Origin: RI-283 sp964487925
Lineage (GTDB): Bacteria; Pseudomonadota; Gammaproteobacteria; SZUA-140
Direction: 5' to 3'
NCBI GenBank assembly: GCA_964487925.1
Contig: CAZASZ010000025.1
Coordinates: 1 to 29,071, forward strand
Length of the DNA stretch: 29,071 nt
Shown here: one piece after another, positions 16,350 through 25,438 of the stretch
How the letters are laid out: the number at the start of each line of letters is the position of its first letter
Position numbering within the stretch: position 1 is the first letter of the stretch
Made by a program: the position numbers and the translations under genes
Notes under the pieces: generated by a model
What the model was told of the DNA's origin: nothing
The model's input: the letters and a program-made list of their open reading frames with translations, nothing else
Database searches by the model: none

Positions 16350-17546
16350 CTAGAGATAATTGAACAGACTGAGTCCCTGTATCCGAGCGTAAGACTGCTG
16401 TGCCGCCTGGAGGCCCACTGTGTACTGATTCAGTTTCGTGATCGCACTAGCGTAATCGAGATCGTTCAAACTTGAGAGCGTTGACTGAAATTGCAGTTTT
16501 TGACTCGCGTTGACATCGGACTGCGACTGTAGCGCATTGAGTCGCGCCCCGGTCTCGGCTTGAAAGCCGCGGATCTGCTCTTGAGACTGATCAATGCCGA
16601 TAATGGCCTGCCCAAGAAGGTTTGCCCTATTTGCGCGCCCCTGCGGGCTATCTTCGCTGGTAGATAGGGCGTTGATCGCCGATGTGATGACGGAAAAGAC
16701 GTCCTGTCTAGTACTCGGAGCGACGCTAAACTTGTCACCGACCGCAGGGGAACCCGAGATCCCGAACTGTATTCCGGAAAACGTGATATCGGAACCCGAC
16801 ACATAGGTGTCACTTAGAACCAAGCCCCCCGAGGCATCGCGCACCTCATAGGCGTCGCTGGCGGTAAACGTCAGGGAATAGCGTTCGCCATGATAGAGGG
16901 TCGCATCCGAGACCCTGCCGGCGGTCACGATACCGCTACCGGAATTGGTGGAGTCACCCGCCGTCACGAAATCGCCATTGCCACTGGGAACACCTTGAAA
17001 CACCCTGTCTCCGGAATCCGTCACGGCGATTTGCCGATCCTGACCAATCTGCAAGAAACGCTGACCACTATCGCCGTTATAGGTGACCGTACCGGCCCCG
17101 CTCTGACTGAACGGCTGGGTATGACTCTGATAACCTGCAAACAAGAATTCGCCGGCCGAGTCCTTGGCATTCGTATAGGCCAGCAATTCATCGAATCGTT
17201 GCTGCAATTCGGCCACGATCATCTGTCGATCCTTGGCGCCCAATGTTCCGTTGTTGCCTTGAAGCGTCAACTCGCGAACTCGGTCCAGCACCAGATTGAC
17301 TTGATTCAGGGACTGTTCCTCCTGGCTGACTCTGTCCTCGGCAAGATTCCCGTTCTTTTGAAATTGGTCCGTCATCGCAACCGCCTGAGTCAACTGCATC
17401 GAGGTAGCTGTGCCGGAGGGATCGTCCGCCGCGGACTGGATTTTTTTTCCGGACGCGATCTGCATCTGGATCTGGCTGAGCTCACTCTGTTGGTTGAGTA
17501 TGCCGCCCAAGGCCGTCTGATGAAGCTGTGCTGTTGAAATACGCAT
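16350..17546 (-). CDS. flgL: Flagellar hook-filament junction protein FlgL
   Basis: Second of the two junction proteins between hook and filament, exported by the flagellar type III system. The 398-residue sequence has flagellin-like ends. The N-terminal helix runs from MRISTAQLHQ through SGKKIQSAADDPSGTATSM, and the C-terminal part (DYASAITKLNQYTVGLQAAQQSYARIQGLSLFNYL region, residues 364-398) is the usual coiled, Leu-ended helix. The middle carries a beta-rich module at about 222-275 that resembles segments of FlgK. A good AAGGAG ribosome site lies 8 nt upstream. It follows flgK by 44 bp and is the last gene of the block. Confidence 0.93.
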   Translation of the reverse strand: MRISTAQLHQTALGGILNQQSELSQIQMQIASGKKIQSAADDPSGTATSMQLTQAVAMTDQFQKNGNLAEDRVSQEEQSLNQVNLVLDRVRELTLQGNNGTLGAKDRQMIVAELQQRFDELLAYTNAKDSAGEFLFAGYQSHTQPFSQSGAGTVTYNGDSGQRFLQIGQDRQIAVTDSGDRVFQGVPSGNGDFVTAGDSTNSGSGIVTAGRVSDATLYHGERYSLTFTASDAYEVRDASGGLVLSDTYVSGSDITFSGIQFGISGSPAVGDKFSVAPSTRQDVFSVITSAINALSTSEDSPQGRANRANLLGQAIIGIDQSQEQIRGFQAETGARLNALQSQSDVNASQKLQFQSTLSSLNDLDYASAITKLNQYTVGLQAAQQSYARIQGLSLFNYL

Positions 17547-17590
17547 ATTCTTTACTCCTTCACCCGCCGCTCAGTCTCTGACGAAAACGG

Positions 17591-19894
17591 TTATCGGAAT
17601 GCTGCCAATAAGGTGGCAAAAAGCGAGTTAGCCGTCGAGATGACCTGGGCCGAGGCCTGATAGGCCTGCTGAAATTTCATCACTGCGGCGGCCTCCTCAT
17701 CGAGATTGACTCCCGATGTCGCGGCCCTATCCGCCTCAGCGGCTGTCAATAGGGATTCCTGAGCGGACATCGTGATCTCAGCCTGAGACGTCCTGTTGCC
17801 GACGTCAACGACCATACCGGAATAGATATCCCCGACGGTGGCCGTGCCACCGTCCATGATCAGCGCGTTCTGCAGACCGGCCAGCGCCAGGGCATTCCGG
17901 TTGTCACCGACACCGTTGTTATTTGTGTTCACACTAAAACGGTCACCAATCGCGGCGTTTCCGGAGATGTCGACCGATATACCGTTAAAATTCAGCGTCG
18001 TCGGACTTGTATACGCGCCATCGGCAATCACGGTCCCAGATGAATTCTGAACTAAATATCCGTCCGCCGATGAATACGTCACCGAAGCGCTCGTCGAGGC
18101 ACCGGTCAGGGCGCCGCCGAAATAACCGGTCACACTGTCACCGGAGTCCAACGGCGCGCCTCCGCTATCGACCAGCGTCTCGTTGACGGTGATCGTTCCG
18201 GCCCGCGCCGGGTCGTTGGCGAGGTACAGTCGGTTAGCCGAGGCATCGACGTAAGCTCTAACCCCGGTCGTAGCCACATCGTCATTGATATTGGCAGCCA
18301 CGGCATTCAGATCCGCGAGTGGCGCCGTACCTTCGTCCTGGGTATAGACCGTAACGCCGTTGATCGCGAGCTGATACTGAAGGTTATTGGCCGCGCCGGT
18401 ATCGGAAATGGTCCCGCTGGTCCCGTTGGCGACCGCTGCGGTCGTTGCTCCGAGCTGAATTTGATAGTTACCTGCCACATAGGTAGATGAATCGGCGACC
18501 GTGGCTGCCGAGATCGTCGCTGTCCCGGCGTTGCTCGCATCGGCTGCGCTGCGTTGGGGCGACGCGGCGGCGATCTGCGAAGGATCGCTGATCGCCAGTG
18601 TGAACCCGGCTGCGGCCTTGCTGGTCGGCTGGATCAAAAAGGCATCGCCATCGGCCATGGCGCCCGAAGTCAATTGGATCGTAACTCCATCAACCGTTGC
18701 GGGGCTTGCGGGGAAACCCGTCAGGCGAGTGACCTGACCGTCGGATATACGAGTGACGCTGTACTCGTTACCCTTACGATCCAATCGATAGTCGCTGCTA
18801 GTGAGGCTCGCGATATCGGTGATCGCGGCCGAGATCGCGGCAGGAACCACAGTGGAGTTGGATTGCGCCCCAAGCACCTGTACCGCAGCTGGCGTCGTAC
18901 CGCTATCCAGGGCATAGAAAAAATCCCCGCCCGCATTACCCTTTAAATCAATGCCAAGCTGATGCTGGGCATTGACCGCCGAAGACACGCCGACAGCGAT
19001 CTTGCCCAAGGTATTGGTGGCCGGATCGAGGACCTGAGTTCTGAAGCCCACCAGCCCGCCAAGCACGCCCCCCCTGATCTGCCTGGTGATCTCCATCGGT
19101 CCGCTAGGGGTCTCATAGGAGATCTCCAAACGGGACGAGTCAAAGGTGCTCTCGGAGACAGTCAGCTTGCGCGCCTCGCTACCGGTGACCAGGGCCTGAC
19201 CATTACCGATGGAGACGTTGATCGAACCGTCGTCCTGAACAACCGTGGTCGTAGCGACCTTTTCCGATAGCTGACGAATCAGCTGGTCGCGGCGATCAAG
19301 TAGATCGTTTGGTTGACCGTTTCCGACACTCGAGGCAAGGACGATTTGGCGATTGATATCCGCGATCGACTGACTCATCGTGTTGACTTCAGTCACATTG
19401 GACCTCAGTTGGCTGTCGAATTCGTCACGGAGGTTATTAAGTTGCCCGATGATGTCGTGAAAGCGTCCGGCTAGGGTATCGCCGCTGCTCAACATAACCT
19501 GTCGTTCCGGTAGGGTCGATGGCGAGTTAGCAACACCTTGAACCGCGTCGTAGAAGGCCTGAAGGCTGGATGACAAACCCGTCGTTGGGTCGGTGAAGAG
19601 ATTATCGACCCTCGCCGCCATGCTTTGATAAGTCTGGGCCTGGCTCAGACCTGCGCTGCTGTTTCGGATCTGCAAGTCCTGAAAATCACTGACGATGCGT
19701 TTGACCGAATCAACCTGCACCCCCGTGCCAAGGTAGTTGCTCCCCATGAATAGCGGGTCACGAGCAACTTGGTCTACACGTTGACGGGAATATCCGTCGG
19801 TATTGACGTTGGCGATATTGTGCGAGGCAGTCGACAGCGACCGCTGAGCGGCTGTAAGCCCCGATACACCTACGCCCAAAACCCCACTAGACAT
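17591..19894 (-). CDS. flgK: Flagellar hook-associated protein FlgK, large form
   Basis: First junction protein on top of the hook. At 767 residues it is much longer than the roughly 550 of E. coli FlgK. The conserved N-terminus (SGLTAAQRSLSTASHNIANVNTDGYSRQRV, about residues 11-40) and C-terminus (NLDEEAAAVMKFQQAYQASAQVISTAN, 730-756) are intact. The extra length lies in a Thr/Ser/Ala/Gly-rich central region (about 350-660), which should form surface-exposed beta domains. That region holds two segments (about 368-423 and 602-655) with the same pattern as a segment of FlgL. The ATG overlaps the flgJ stop by 8 bp, implying coupling. Confidence 0.94.
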   Translation of the reverse strand: MSSGVLGVGVSGLTAAQRSLSTASHNIANVNTDGYSRQRVDQVARDPLFMGSNYLGTGVQVDSVKRIVSDFQDLQIRNSSAGLSQAQTYQSMAARVDNLFTDPTTGLSSSLQAFYDAVQGVANSPSTLPERQVMLSSGDTLAGRFHDIIGQLNNLRDEFDSQLRSNVTEVNTMSQSIADINRQIVLASSVGNGQPNDLLDRRDQLIRQLSEKVATTTVVQDDGSINVSIGNGQALVTGSEARKLTVSESTFDSSRLEISYETPSGPMEITRQIRGGVLGGLVGFRTQVLDPATNTLGKIAVGVSSAVNAQHQLGIDLKGNAGGDFFYALDSGTTPAAVQVLGAQSNSTVVPAAISAAITDIASLTSSDYRLDRKGNEYSVTRISDGQVTRLTGFPASPATVDGVTIQLTSGAMADGDAFLIQPTSKAAAGFTLAISDPSQIAAASPQRSAADASNAGTATISAATVADSSTYVAGNYQIQLGATTAAVANGTSGTISDTGAANNLQYQLAINGVTVYTQDEGTAPLADLNAVAANINDDVATTGVRAYVDASANRLYLANDPARAGTITVNETLVDSGGAPLDSGDSVTGYFGGALTGASTSASVTYSSADGYLVQNSSGTVIADGAYTSPTTLNFNGISVDISGNAAIGDRFSVNTNNNGVGDNRNALALAGLQNALIMDGGTATVGDIYSGMVVDVGNRTSQAEITMSAQESLLTAAEADRAATSGVNLDEEAAAVMKFQQAYQASAQVISTANSLFATLLAAFR

Positions 19895-20276
19895 TGCGGC
19901 CTACCTCCCCCTTTTCGGAACTATCGACCACTTGCGGATCCAAAGTATCAGTACCCGCGGCCTCCTGCGGCAAATTCTTACCCAACTGCTTGACCAGTAG
20001 TTCGGACAAACCCATTCCGGAGTTTTGACTCAGCGACAATGACACCTGCTGATCGAACATGCCCTGATACATCTCGGTCTGATTGCTATCGAACAGGCCA
20101 CCCTTCGGCAGCGAGGCGCGCATCTGCTTGAGTATCATCTGGGTAAACAGGGCCTCAAACTGATTGGCGACCTTGCGCAAAGTCTCCTCGTTGGCCGGTT
20201 GACCGCGCAACTGATTGAGTCCCTTGAGGTCGGTATAGACCGCCCCTCCTCCTTGCATGGCTGCCGGATCAATCAT
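19887..20276 (-). CDS. flgJ: Rod-binding protein FlgJ, single-domain form
   Basis: A rod-assembly scaffold exported to the periplasm. The 129-residue product contains only the rod-binding domain: KVANQFEALFTQMILKQMR (about residues 35-53), the GLFDSNQTEMYQGMFDQQVS segment (60-79) and the GMGLSELLVKQL helix (87-98). The C-terminal muramidase (glucosaminidase) domain of the roughly 313-residue E. coli FlgJ is absent. The gene ends in TAG overlapping the flgK start and there is no remnant of a second domain, so this is not a truncation. A GGGA ribosome site is 7 nt before the ATG. Confidence 0.9.
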   Translation of the reverse strand: MIDPAAMQGGGAVYTDLKGLNQLRGQPANEETLRKVANQFEALFTQMILKQMRASLPKGGLFDSNQTEMYQGMFDQQVSLSLSQNSGMGLSELLVKQLGKNLPQEAAGTDTLDPQVVDSSEKGEVGRNV

Positions 20277-20306
20277 CTTGATATCCCATTGATTCGCTCC
20301 CCATCG

Positions 20307-21404
20307 TTAGATCACGATGAGTTCTGCGTGGAGGGCGCCCGCGGCCTTGAGGGCCTCGAGGATGGCCACCAGGTCACCGGGCGCTGCCCCGACCTTGTTG
20401 ACCGCCTCGACGATGTTCTGGAGAGAGACGCCGGGAGAAAACAGGAACATCCGTTTGTTACCTTCTTCGATCTGAACATTGCTTTGTGGGACGACGGTCG
20501 TCTGCCCACCCGACAATGGACCAGGCTGACTCACCTGCTGATTCTCCGTGACGGTCACGACGAGACTACCGTGCGCAACCGCAGCGGCGGTAACGCGGAC
20601 ACGTTGACCGATGATGACCGTGCCGGTACGCGAGTTGATGATCACTCTGGCCGAGGCCTCTCCGGGTTCGAGTGTCAAGTTTTCAATCATGGACATAAAT
20701 ACGACGCGCTGTCCTTGGTTACGTGGTGCTTGAACCCGCACGGAGGTATCGTCCATGGGATAGGCCGTACCCATCCCAATCGCAGTATTGATCGCATCGG
20801 CAACCCGCTTCGCGGTCGTAAAGTCTCCGCTGTGCAGGTTCAGCGTCAAGGCATCAAGCCCTCCCAAACGGGTCGGTGACGGCCGCTCCACGCTTGCGCC
20901 ATTGGGAATCATCCCAACACTCGGGACGTTGATCGTAATCTTGGAACCATCGCTGCCCTGGGCGCCTAGGCCGCCAACGATCAGGCTGCCTTGGGCCAGT
21001 GCATAAACCTCACCGTCGGCGCCCTTGAGCGGCGTCATGAGCAGCGTCCCACCACGCAGACTGGAGGCATTTCCCAACGACGACACCGTGACATCGATGC
21101 GCTGCCCGGCCTTGGCGAAGGGCGGCAGGTCGCCATGGACCATGACCGCCGCGATATTTTTGACTTGAGGAGTCACATTGGCCGGCATCGTAATGCCATA
21201 CTGCGCCAGCATGTTCTTCATGCTCTGCACGGTGAAAGGGGTTTGGCTGACTTGGTCACCGGATCCATCCAATCCCACGACGAGACCATAGCCAATCAAC
21301 TGATTGCTCCGCACCCCCGCGACGTCGGCAATATCCTTGATCCGATCTGCCTGAGCGATACTCGCCAGCGCCAACCCAACGATCAATATAAGGATTCGTT
21401 TCAT
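20307..21404 (-). CDS. flgI: Flagellar P-ring protein FlgI
   Basis: Builds the periplasmic P-ring around the rod. I start at the ATG at 21404, which overlaps the flgH stop as TAATG and gives a 365-residue precursor with a clean Sec signal peptide (MKRILILIVGLALASIAQA). A GTG at 21416 would add four residues and is less likely. Family blocks include DRIKDIADVAGVRSNQLIGY right after cleavage, GTLLMTPLKGADGEVYALAQG and the C-terminal VGAAPGDLVAILEALKAAGAL. No cysteines are obvious in the mature part, in contrast to E. coli FlgI with its disulfide. Confidence 0.94.
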   Translation of the reverse strand: MKRILILIVGLALASIAQADRIKDIADVAGVRSNQLIGYGLVVGLDGSGDQVSQTPFTVQSMKNMLAQYGITMPANVTPQVKNIAAVMVHGDLPPFAKAGQRIDVTVSSLGNASSLRGGTLLMTPLKGADGEVYALAQGSLIVGGLGAQGSDGSKITINVPSVGMIPNGASVERPSPTRLGGLDALTLNLHSGDFTTAKRVADAINTAIGMGTAYPMDDTSVRVQAPRNQGQRVVFMSMIENLTLEPGEASARVIINSRTGTVIIGQRVRVTAAAVAHGSLVVTVTENQQVSQPGPLSGGQTTVVPQSNVQIEEGNKRMFLFSPGVSLQNIVEAVNKVGAAPGDLVAILEALKAAGALHAELIVI

Positions 21405-22102
21405 TAGAATGGCCACCAGTCGCTGTTAAAGAAGCCAGCCAGCCAGCCCATACTATTGGCGCTGGAGACCGCGCCCTCGCCGGTATATGCGATACGAGCA
21501 TTCGCGACCAGACGAGATGAAATGGAGTTATCGGGGTTGACGTCGACAGGACGCACTACGCCAGTCAGTTCGATGAACTCGTCACCCTGATTGATCGAGA
21601 TGACCTTCTTACCACGGATCCGAAGATATCCGTTGGGCAGGACCTCGGTCACGACCGCGCTGATACTGCCGGTCAACTGGTTGCTCTGGGCGCTCGAGCC
21701 AGACCCATCGAATGATTTGCTTGACGATAACCCCGTCTCAAGCGAACTGTTCTGTCCACCCTGAAACGGCGTCGAAAATTTCAATGCGTTACCGAGCAGG
21801 GTCGGTGTCGCGACATCTACCGAGTTATCCTTGGCCGTCGAAGTCGTGGCCTCCTTGGTCGCATTGGTCTGCTCGGATAGCGTGACCGTGATGATATCGC
21901 CGACATGACGCGCGCGAACGTCGCCGAACAGTAACGACCCAAATCCCTGTTGATAATAGATCGCCCCATCGGTCTGAATCTTGGGCGGCATTTCCGGGAA
22001 CGGTATCTCGGCAGCCGCATCTTCAACCGGCTTCGGTTTCTGCATGGCGCAGCCGGACACCAGGATCAGGACGGCGACGACGAAAAGGGCGCGATGTTTC
22101 AT
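21404..22102 (-). CDS. flgH: Flagellar L-ring lipoprotein FlgH
   Basis: Outer-membrane L-ring subunit. The start at the ATG at 22102 gives a lipoprotein signal (MKHRALFVVAVLILVSGC) with the acylated cysteine at residue 18. An upstream ATG at 22117 would add five residues and matters little. Typical features are GSLLFGDVRARHVGDIITV (mid N-terminal region), ATPTLLGNALKF, and LRIRGKKVISINQGDEFIELTGVVRP in the C-terminal half. It is translated in tight linkage with flgG (before) and flgI (after). No strong Shine-Dalgarno is seen, consistent with coupling. Confidence 0.93.
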   Translation of the reverse strand: MKHRALFVVAVLILVSGCAMQKPKPVEDAAAEIPFPEMPPKIQTDGAIYYQQGFGSLLFGDVRARHVGDIITVTLSEQTNATKEATTSTAKDNSVDVATPTLLGNALKFSTPFQGGQNSSLETGLSSSKSFDGSGSSAQSNQLTGSISAVVTEVLPNGYLRIRGKKVISINQGDEFIELTGVVRPVDVNPDNSISSRLVANARIAYTGEGAVSSANSMGWLAGFFNSDWWPF

Positions 22103-22120
22103 GTCGGGGCGAGGCATCGG

Positions 22121-22906
22121 CTAGAGGTTGTTATTGGTGTACTGCATCATCTGATCGGCGGTCGAAATGGCCTTGGAACTCATCTCATAGGAGCGCTGGG
22201 CCTCGATCATATTGACGAGCTCCTCGACGATATTGATATTCGAACTCTCCAGAGAACCCTGATTGAGCGACCCAACCCCATTGAGTCCCGGCGTCCCAGT
22301 CTGTGGGCTGCCGCTGGCGGCGGATTCGACATAGAGGTTGTTACCGACAGGCTGCAGGCCCGTAACGTTGATAAAATCGGCGAGCTGAAGGGCGCCGACC
22401 TGAGTTGGCGTGGCATTACCCGGGGTCGTGATGGATACAACCCCATCACCGCCGATGGTCACGCTTTGCGCGTTGGTCGGGATCGTGATCGGCGGCTGTA
22501 ATACATTGCCGCTGGCATCAACCATCTGCCCTTGGTTGTCGGTGTGAAAACTACCGTCACGCGTGTACCCAGTCGTACCGTCCGGCAGCACGACCTGAAA
22601 AAATCCGCGGCCTTCGATCTCAAGATCGAGTGAGTTGCCCGTCTGAAAGCTATTGCCCTGGGTAAACAGCTTTTCGGTCGCGACCAGCCGAACTCCGGTA
22701 CCCAGATTCAGACCTGTCGGCAGCTGCGAATCCTGAGAGACCTGGGCCCCCACTTGCCGCACGTTCTGATAGAGCAGATCCTGAAATTCTGCCCGACCAC
22801 GCTTGAACCCGGTGGTATTGGCGTTGGCAAGATTGTTGGCGATGACAGACATCCTCGTCTGCTGCGCGTCGAGGCCGGTCTTGGCGACCCAAAGTGTCTG
22901 GTTCAT
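22121..22906 (-). CDS. flgG: Distal rod protein FlgG
   Basis: Forms the distal rod that spans from the P-ring to the hook. The 261-residue length matches the family. The N-terminal rod/hook motif ANNLANANTTGFKRGRAEF (about residues 24-42) and the C-terminal SSNINIVEELVNMIEAQRSYEMSSKAIST region (about 222-250) are diagnostic. A consensus AGGAGG ribosome site lies 8 nt upstream. It follows flgF by 49 bp. Confidence 0.96.
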   Translation of the reverse strand: MNQTLWVAKTGLDAQQTRMSVIANNLANANTTGFKRGRAEFQDLLYQNVRQVGAQVSQDSQLPTGLNLGTGVRLVATEKLFTQGNSFQTGNSLDLEIEGRGFFQVVLPDGTTGYTRDGSFHTDNQGQMVDASGNVLQPPITIPTNAQSVTIGGDGVVSITTPGNATPTQVGALQLADFINVTGLQPVGNNLYVESAASGSPQTGTPGLNGVGSLNQGSLESSNINIVEELVNMIEAQRSYEMSSKAISTADQMMQYTNNNL

Positions 22907-22955
22907 GCTGTATCCTCCTACTGAATCAAACGGGACCTAAGTCTCGCGGTCTTCA

Positions 22956-23699
22956 TTAATTGCTCGAAATCAATTTGGACGACGCGTTGTCGTTCTCCTG
23001 AGCCGTACTCATAAGCTTGACCTGCATTTCGTACTGTCTAGCCAGGCTGATCATATTGACCATGGCATCAATGGTATTGACGTTGCTCTTTTCCAAGGCG
23101 CCGGAAACCAGGCTCACATCGGCGACCGCATCGGCGACCGAACCATCACTCAATTGCATGAGCCCGTCACGCCCCTTGGTCATGTTATGGATATCGGGTT
23201 TGACGAGTTTGATACGGTCCACGGTCACAAGGGCATCCGCACTTTGTCCGAGCGGACGTACCGAGATCGTGCCGTCCTTGCCTATCTCGATCTTCTCCGA
23301 AGGGGGGATCGTGATCGGGCCACCGCCGTTCCCGATGACCGGACGGCCATCGGCGGTCGTCAGCAGTCCGTCGGCTGACAGATTGAGCTTTCCGGCCCGC
23401 GTGTAGCTCTCATTTCCATCCAGATCCTGAACCGCTAGCCAACCCTCGCCGGATACGGCTACGTCGAGGTCTCGTCCAGTATTGACGATTTCCCCCGACT
23501 GGAAATTGACACCCATACCTTGATCAGCGACGTAGACCCGGCTCGAATATCCGGGGCCATTCACAGGCAACTGCTGGAACGAGGCCAGGTCTTCCCGAAA
23601 GGCCGTCACATTCGCATTGGCCAGGTTCTGGGCATTGACCGTCTGCGCCTGCATGATCTGCTTGGCGCCGTTCATGGCGAGATAGAGCATTCTATCCAT
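22956..23699 (-). CDS. flgF: Proximal rod protein FlgF
   Basis: Rod component placed between the proximal rod proteins and FlgG. The 247-residue product has the opening MDRMLYLAMNGAKQIMQAQT, the AQNLANANVTAFRED motif and the C-terminal SNVNTIDAMVNMISLARQYEMQVKLM block. It is recognisable by its short LYLAMNGAK start versus FlgG. A GGAGG site lies near the ATG. The 101-bp gap before it contains a sigma-54-type motif, so flgF may start a transcription unit. Confidence 0.94.
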   Translation of the reverse strand: MDRMLYLAMNGAKQIMQAQTVNAQNLANANVTAFREDLASFQQLPVNGPGYSSRVYVADQGMGVNFQSGEIVNTGRDLDVAVSGEGWLAVQDLDGNESYTRAGKLNLSADGLLTTADGRPVIGNGGGPITIPPSEKIEIGKDGTISVRPLGQSADALVTVDRIKLVKPDIHNMTKGRDGLMQLSDGSVADAVADVSLVSGALEKSNVNTIDAMVNMISLARQYEMQVKLMSTAQENDNASSKLISSN

Positions 23700-23782
23700 C
23701 GTTTCCTAACTCCTCCGGTTTCATGGCCGCAGCCCGAAAGGGCGTCAATCTCTTGTTGTCAGCCATTCACACTAAAGAACGC

Positions 23783-23798
23783 TGCAGGAATCGGGCCA
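23783..23798 (-). promoter_or_regulatory. Candidate sigma-54 promoter upstream of flgF
   Basis: Minus strand TGGCCCGATTCCTGCA: GG and GC elements separated by exactly 10 bp, matching the TGGCAYR-N4-TTGCW consensus except at two positions. It lies 3 bp after the flgE stop and the predicted start is about 73 nt before flgF. In Pseudomonas, flgF begins a separate RpoN-dependent operon, which supports the reading. Confidence 0.6.
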
Positions 23799-23800
23799 AC

Positions 23801-25417
23801 TTACCGAAGATTAATAATCGACTGCGTTACGGTGTCAGCCGTGGATATCACCTGGGCATTGGCCTGAAAATTCCGTTGCGCCGTAATCATGGTTACGAGT
23901 TCCTCGGTCAGATCGACGTTTGCCCCTTCCAAGGCGCCGGACTGAACCAGACCCAGACTTGAATTGCCTGGCGTACCGACGATCGGGGTACCCGATCCAT
24001 AGCTCTCGGCCCAAGCGTTGTCGCCAAGTTGCGACAGTCCTTGGTCATTCGAAAATTTTGCCAGTGCGACCTGGGCCAGATTGCGCGTCTGACCATTGCT
24101 GAAGCGGGCCTGAACAACACCGGAGGTATCGATATTGACACCGCTCAGACGACCCGTCGTATAACCGTCCTGACTCAGCGAGTTGACGTCGAAACCGCCG
24201 CCAAACTGGGTCGTTCCGGTATAGTCCATCGTAAACGTCATGGTCGAGGCGGCGCCGCCAAGCGCGAAATTGGACACATTGATCGTGGCAGGCGGGGTCA
24301 CGGCGCCATTCATCCGGGACAGAGCGCCGTCGGTCGTGAATGTCAGCTGATCGGAGCCGTTGGCCTGAGCACCCGGAACCTGCCGACCATCAACATAGGT
24401 GTAGGCCTCCCACTGATTCGGAATACCCGTTTTACGATAATAGAGCGTCGCCAGATGAGTGGAGCCCTGTGAGTCATAAAGCGTCATCGACGTTGAATTG
24501 TTATAGGTCGAGGCATCCGTAATGCTGAAGGCGCCCTGTAGCGAACCATTTGCGGCGGCCGTCAGGTCGGTCGCGCCGCCACCGGTGGCCTGCGTCATGG
24601 CCGTAACGTCCATGGTCAATGTCTGCGCAGCCTGCGCGCCCGCGCCGCCATCCGGATCCCAGGTCAGCGTGGCCGTGCTGTCAGTGCCGATCGTAAAGGT
24701 ACCCGCTGTCGTGCTGCCGCCCGCGCCCGTGAGGTCGACATTCCATTGATTGCCGGAAACATGGGTAAACTGGAGCTGCCCACCGGCGACGGCATTGCCA
24801 TAACTGTCCACGAGGCTCATCGCAGCCGTCGTGACCGGAGAATCGCCAGTATCCAGCACCGGATTGGCGCCCGCGCTCCCCAGCGTAAACAGCGAGGTCG
24901 CCAGCGGGGCGGCCGGCACACCGGACGCCGCATCCAGATTCAGGCCCAGTGTGATATTCGCGGTCGATTTAGGCGAAATATTGGCGGCATCCAAATGGAT
25001 ATCGCCGATGGCCCCGGTAATGTTGCCGCTGCTGTCCGCCTGATAACCCGTCAATCGCTGACCGCCTGCATTCGAGATATAGCCATCCCGGTCGGCATTG
25101 AAGGCGCCGTTCCGACTGAATACCGTTGAACCATTGTCGCTGAGGCGGAAAAACCCTTGCCCGCTGACCGCAAGGTCCAGAAAGTTATTCGTGAATTCGA
25201 TGTTGCCCTGGGAAAACTCTTGCGCGATATCGCCGACACGTACGCCGCTACCCACCGCGTTAACTGCGGCGCCAAGATTGCTGGTCGCATAGATATCGGA
25301 AAACTGGGTCCGGGACTTCTTGAAGCCCATCGTCGACGCGTTCGCGACGTTGTTGCCGATCACCCGAAGTTCGGTCGAAGTGGCGTTCAGACCACTCAGT
25401 GCAGTACGAAATGGCAT
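23801..25417 (-). CDS. flgE: Flagellar hook protein FlgE
   Basis: Main hook subunit. The 538-residue product is longer than the roughly 400 of E. coli FlgE, with the extra length in the central exposed domains (about residues 150-400), rich in Thr, Ala, Gly and Ser. The N-terminal FRTALSGLNATSTELRVIGNNVANASTMGFKKSR and C-terminal GALEGANVDLTEELVTMITAQRNFQANAQVIST regions are standard axial-protein helices. A TAGGAG ribosome site precedes the ATG. It follows flgD by 21 bp. Confidence 0.95.
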   Translation of the reverse strand: MPFRTALSGLNATSTELRVIGNNVANASTMGFKKSRTQFSDIYATSNLGAAVNAVGSGVRVGDIAQEFSQGNIEFTNNFLDLAVSGQGFFRLSDNGSTVFSRNGAFNADRDGYISNAGGQRLTGYQADSSGNITGAIGDIHLDAANISPKSTANITLGLNLDAASGVPAAPLATSLFTLGSAGANPVLDTGDSPVTTAAMSLVDSYGNAVAGGQLQFTHVSGNQWNVDLTGAGGSTTAGTFTIGTDSTATLTWDPDGGAGAQAAQTLTMDVTAMTQATGGGATDLTAAANGSLQGAFSITDASTYNNSTSMTLYDSQGSTHLATLYYRKTGIPNQWEAYTYVDGRQVPGAQANGSDQLTFTTDGALSRMNGAVTPPATINVSNFALGGAASTMTFTMDYTGTTQFGGGFDVNSLSQDGYTTGRLSGVNIDTSGVVQARFSNGQTRNLAQVALAKFSNDQGLSQLGDNAWAESYGSGTPIVGTPGNSSLGLVQSGALEGANVDLTEELVTMITAQRNFQANAQVISTADTVTQSIINLR

Positions 25418-25438
25418 GTGATTGCTCCTATGCTCGAG

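Noticed and set aside
17591..17598. Sigma-28-like -10 (TCCGATAA) at the end of flgK as a separate flgL promoter
   Set aside because: No TAAA-like -35 at a workable distance; the match overlaps the last codons and stop of flgK and is probably chance.
17591..25417. Long FlgK and FlgE as possible gene fusions
   Set aside because: Both ends are normal axial-protein helices and the extra length is in the variable exposed centre, a known source of length variation.
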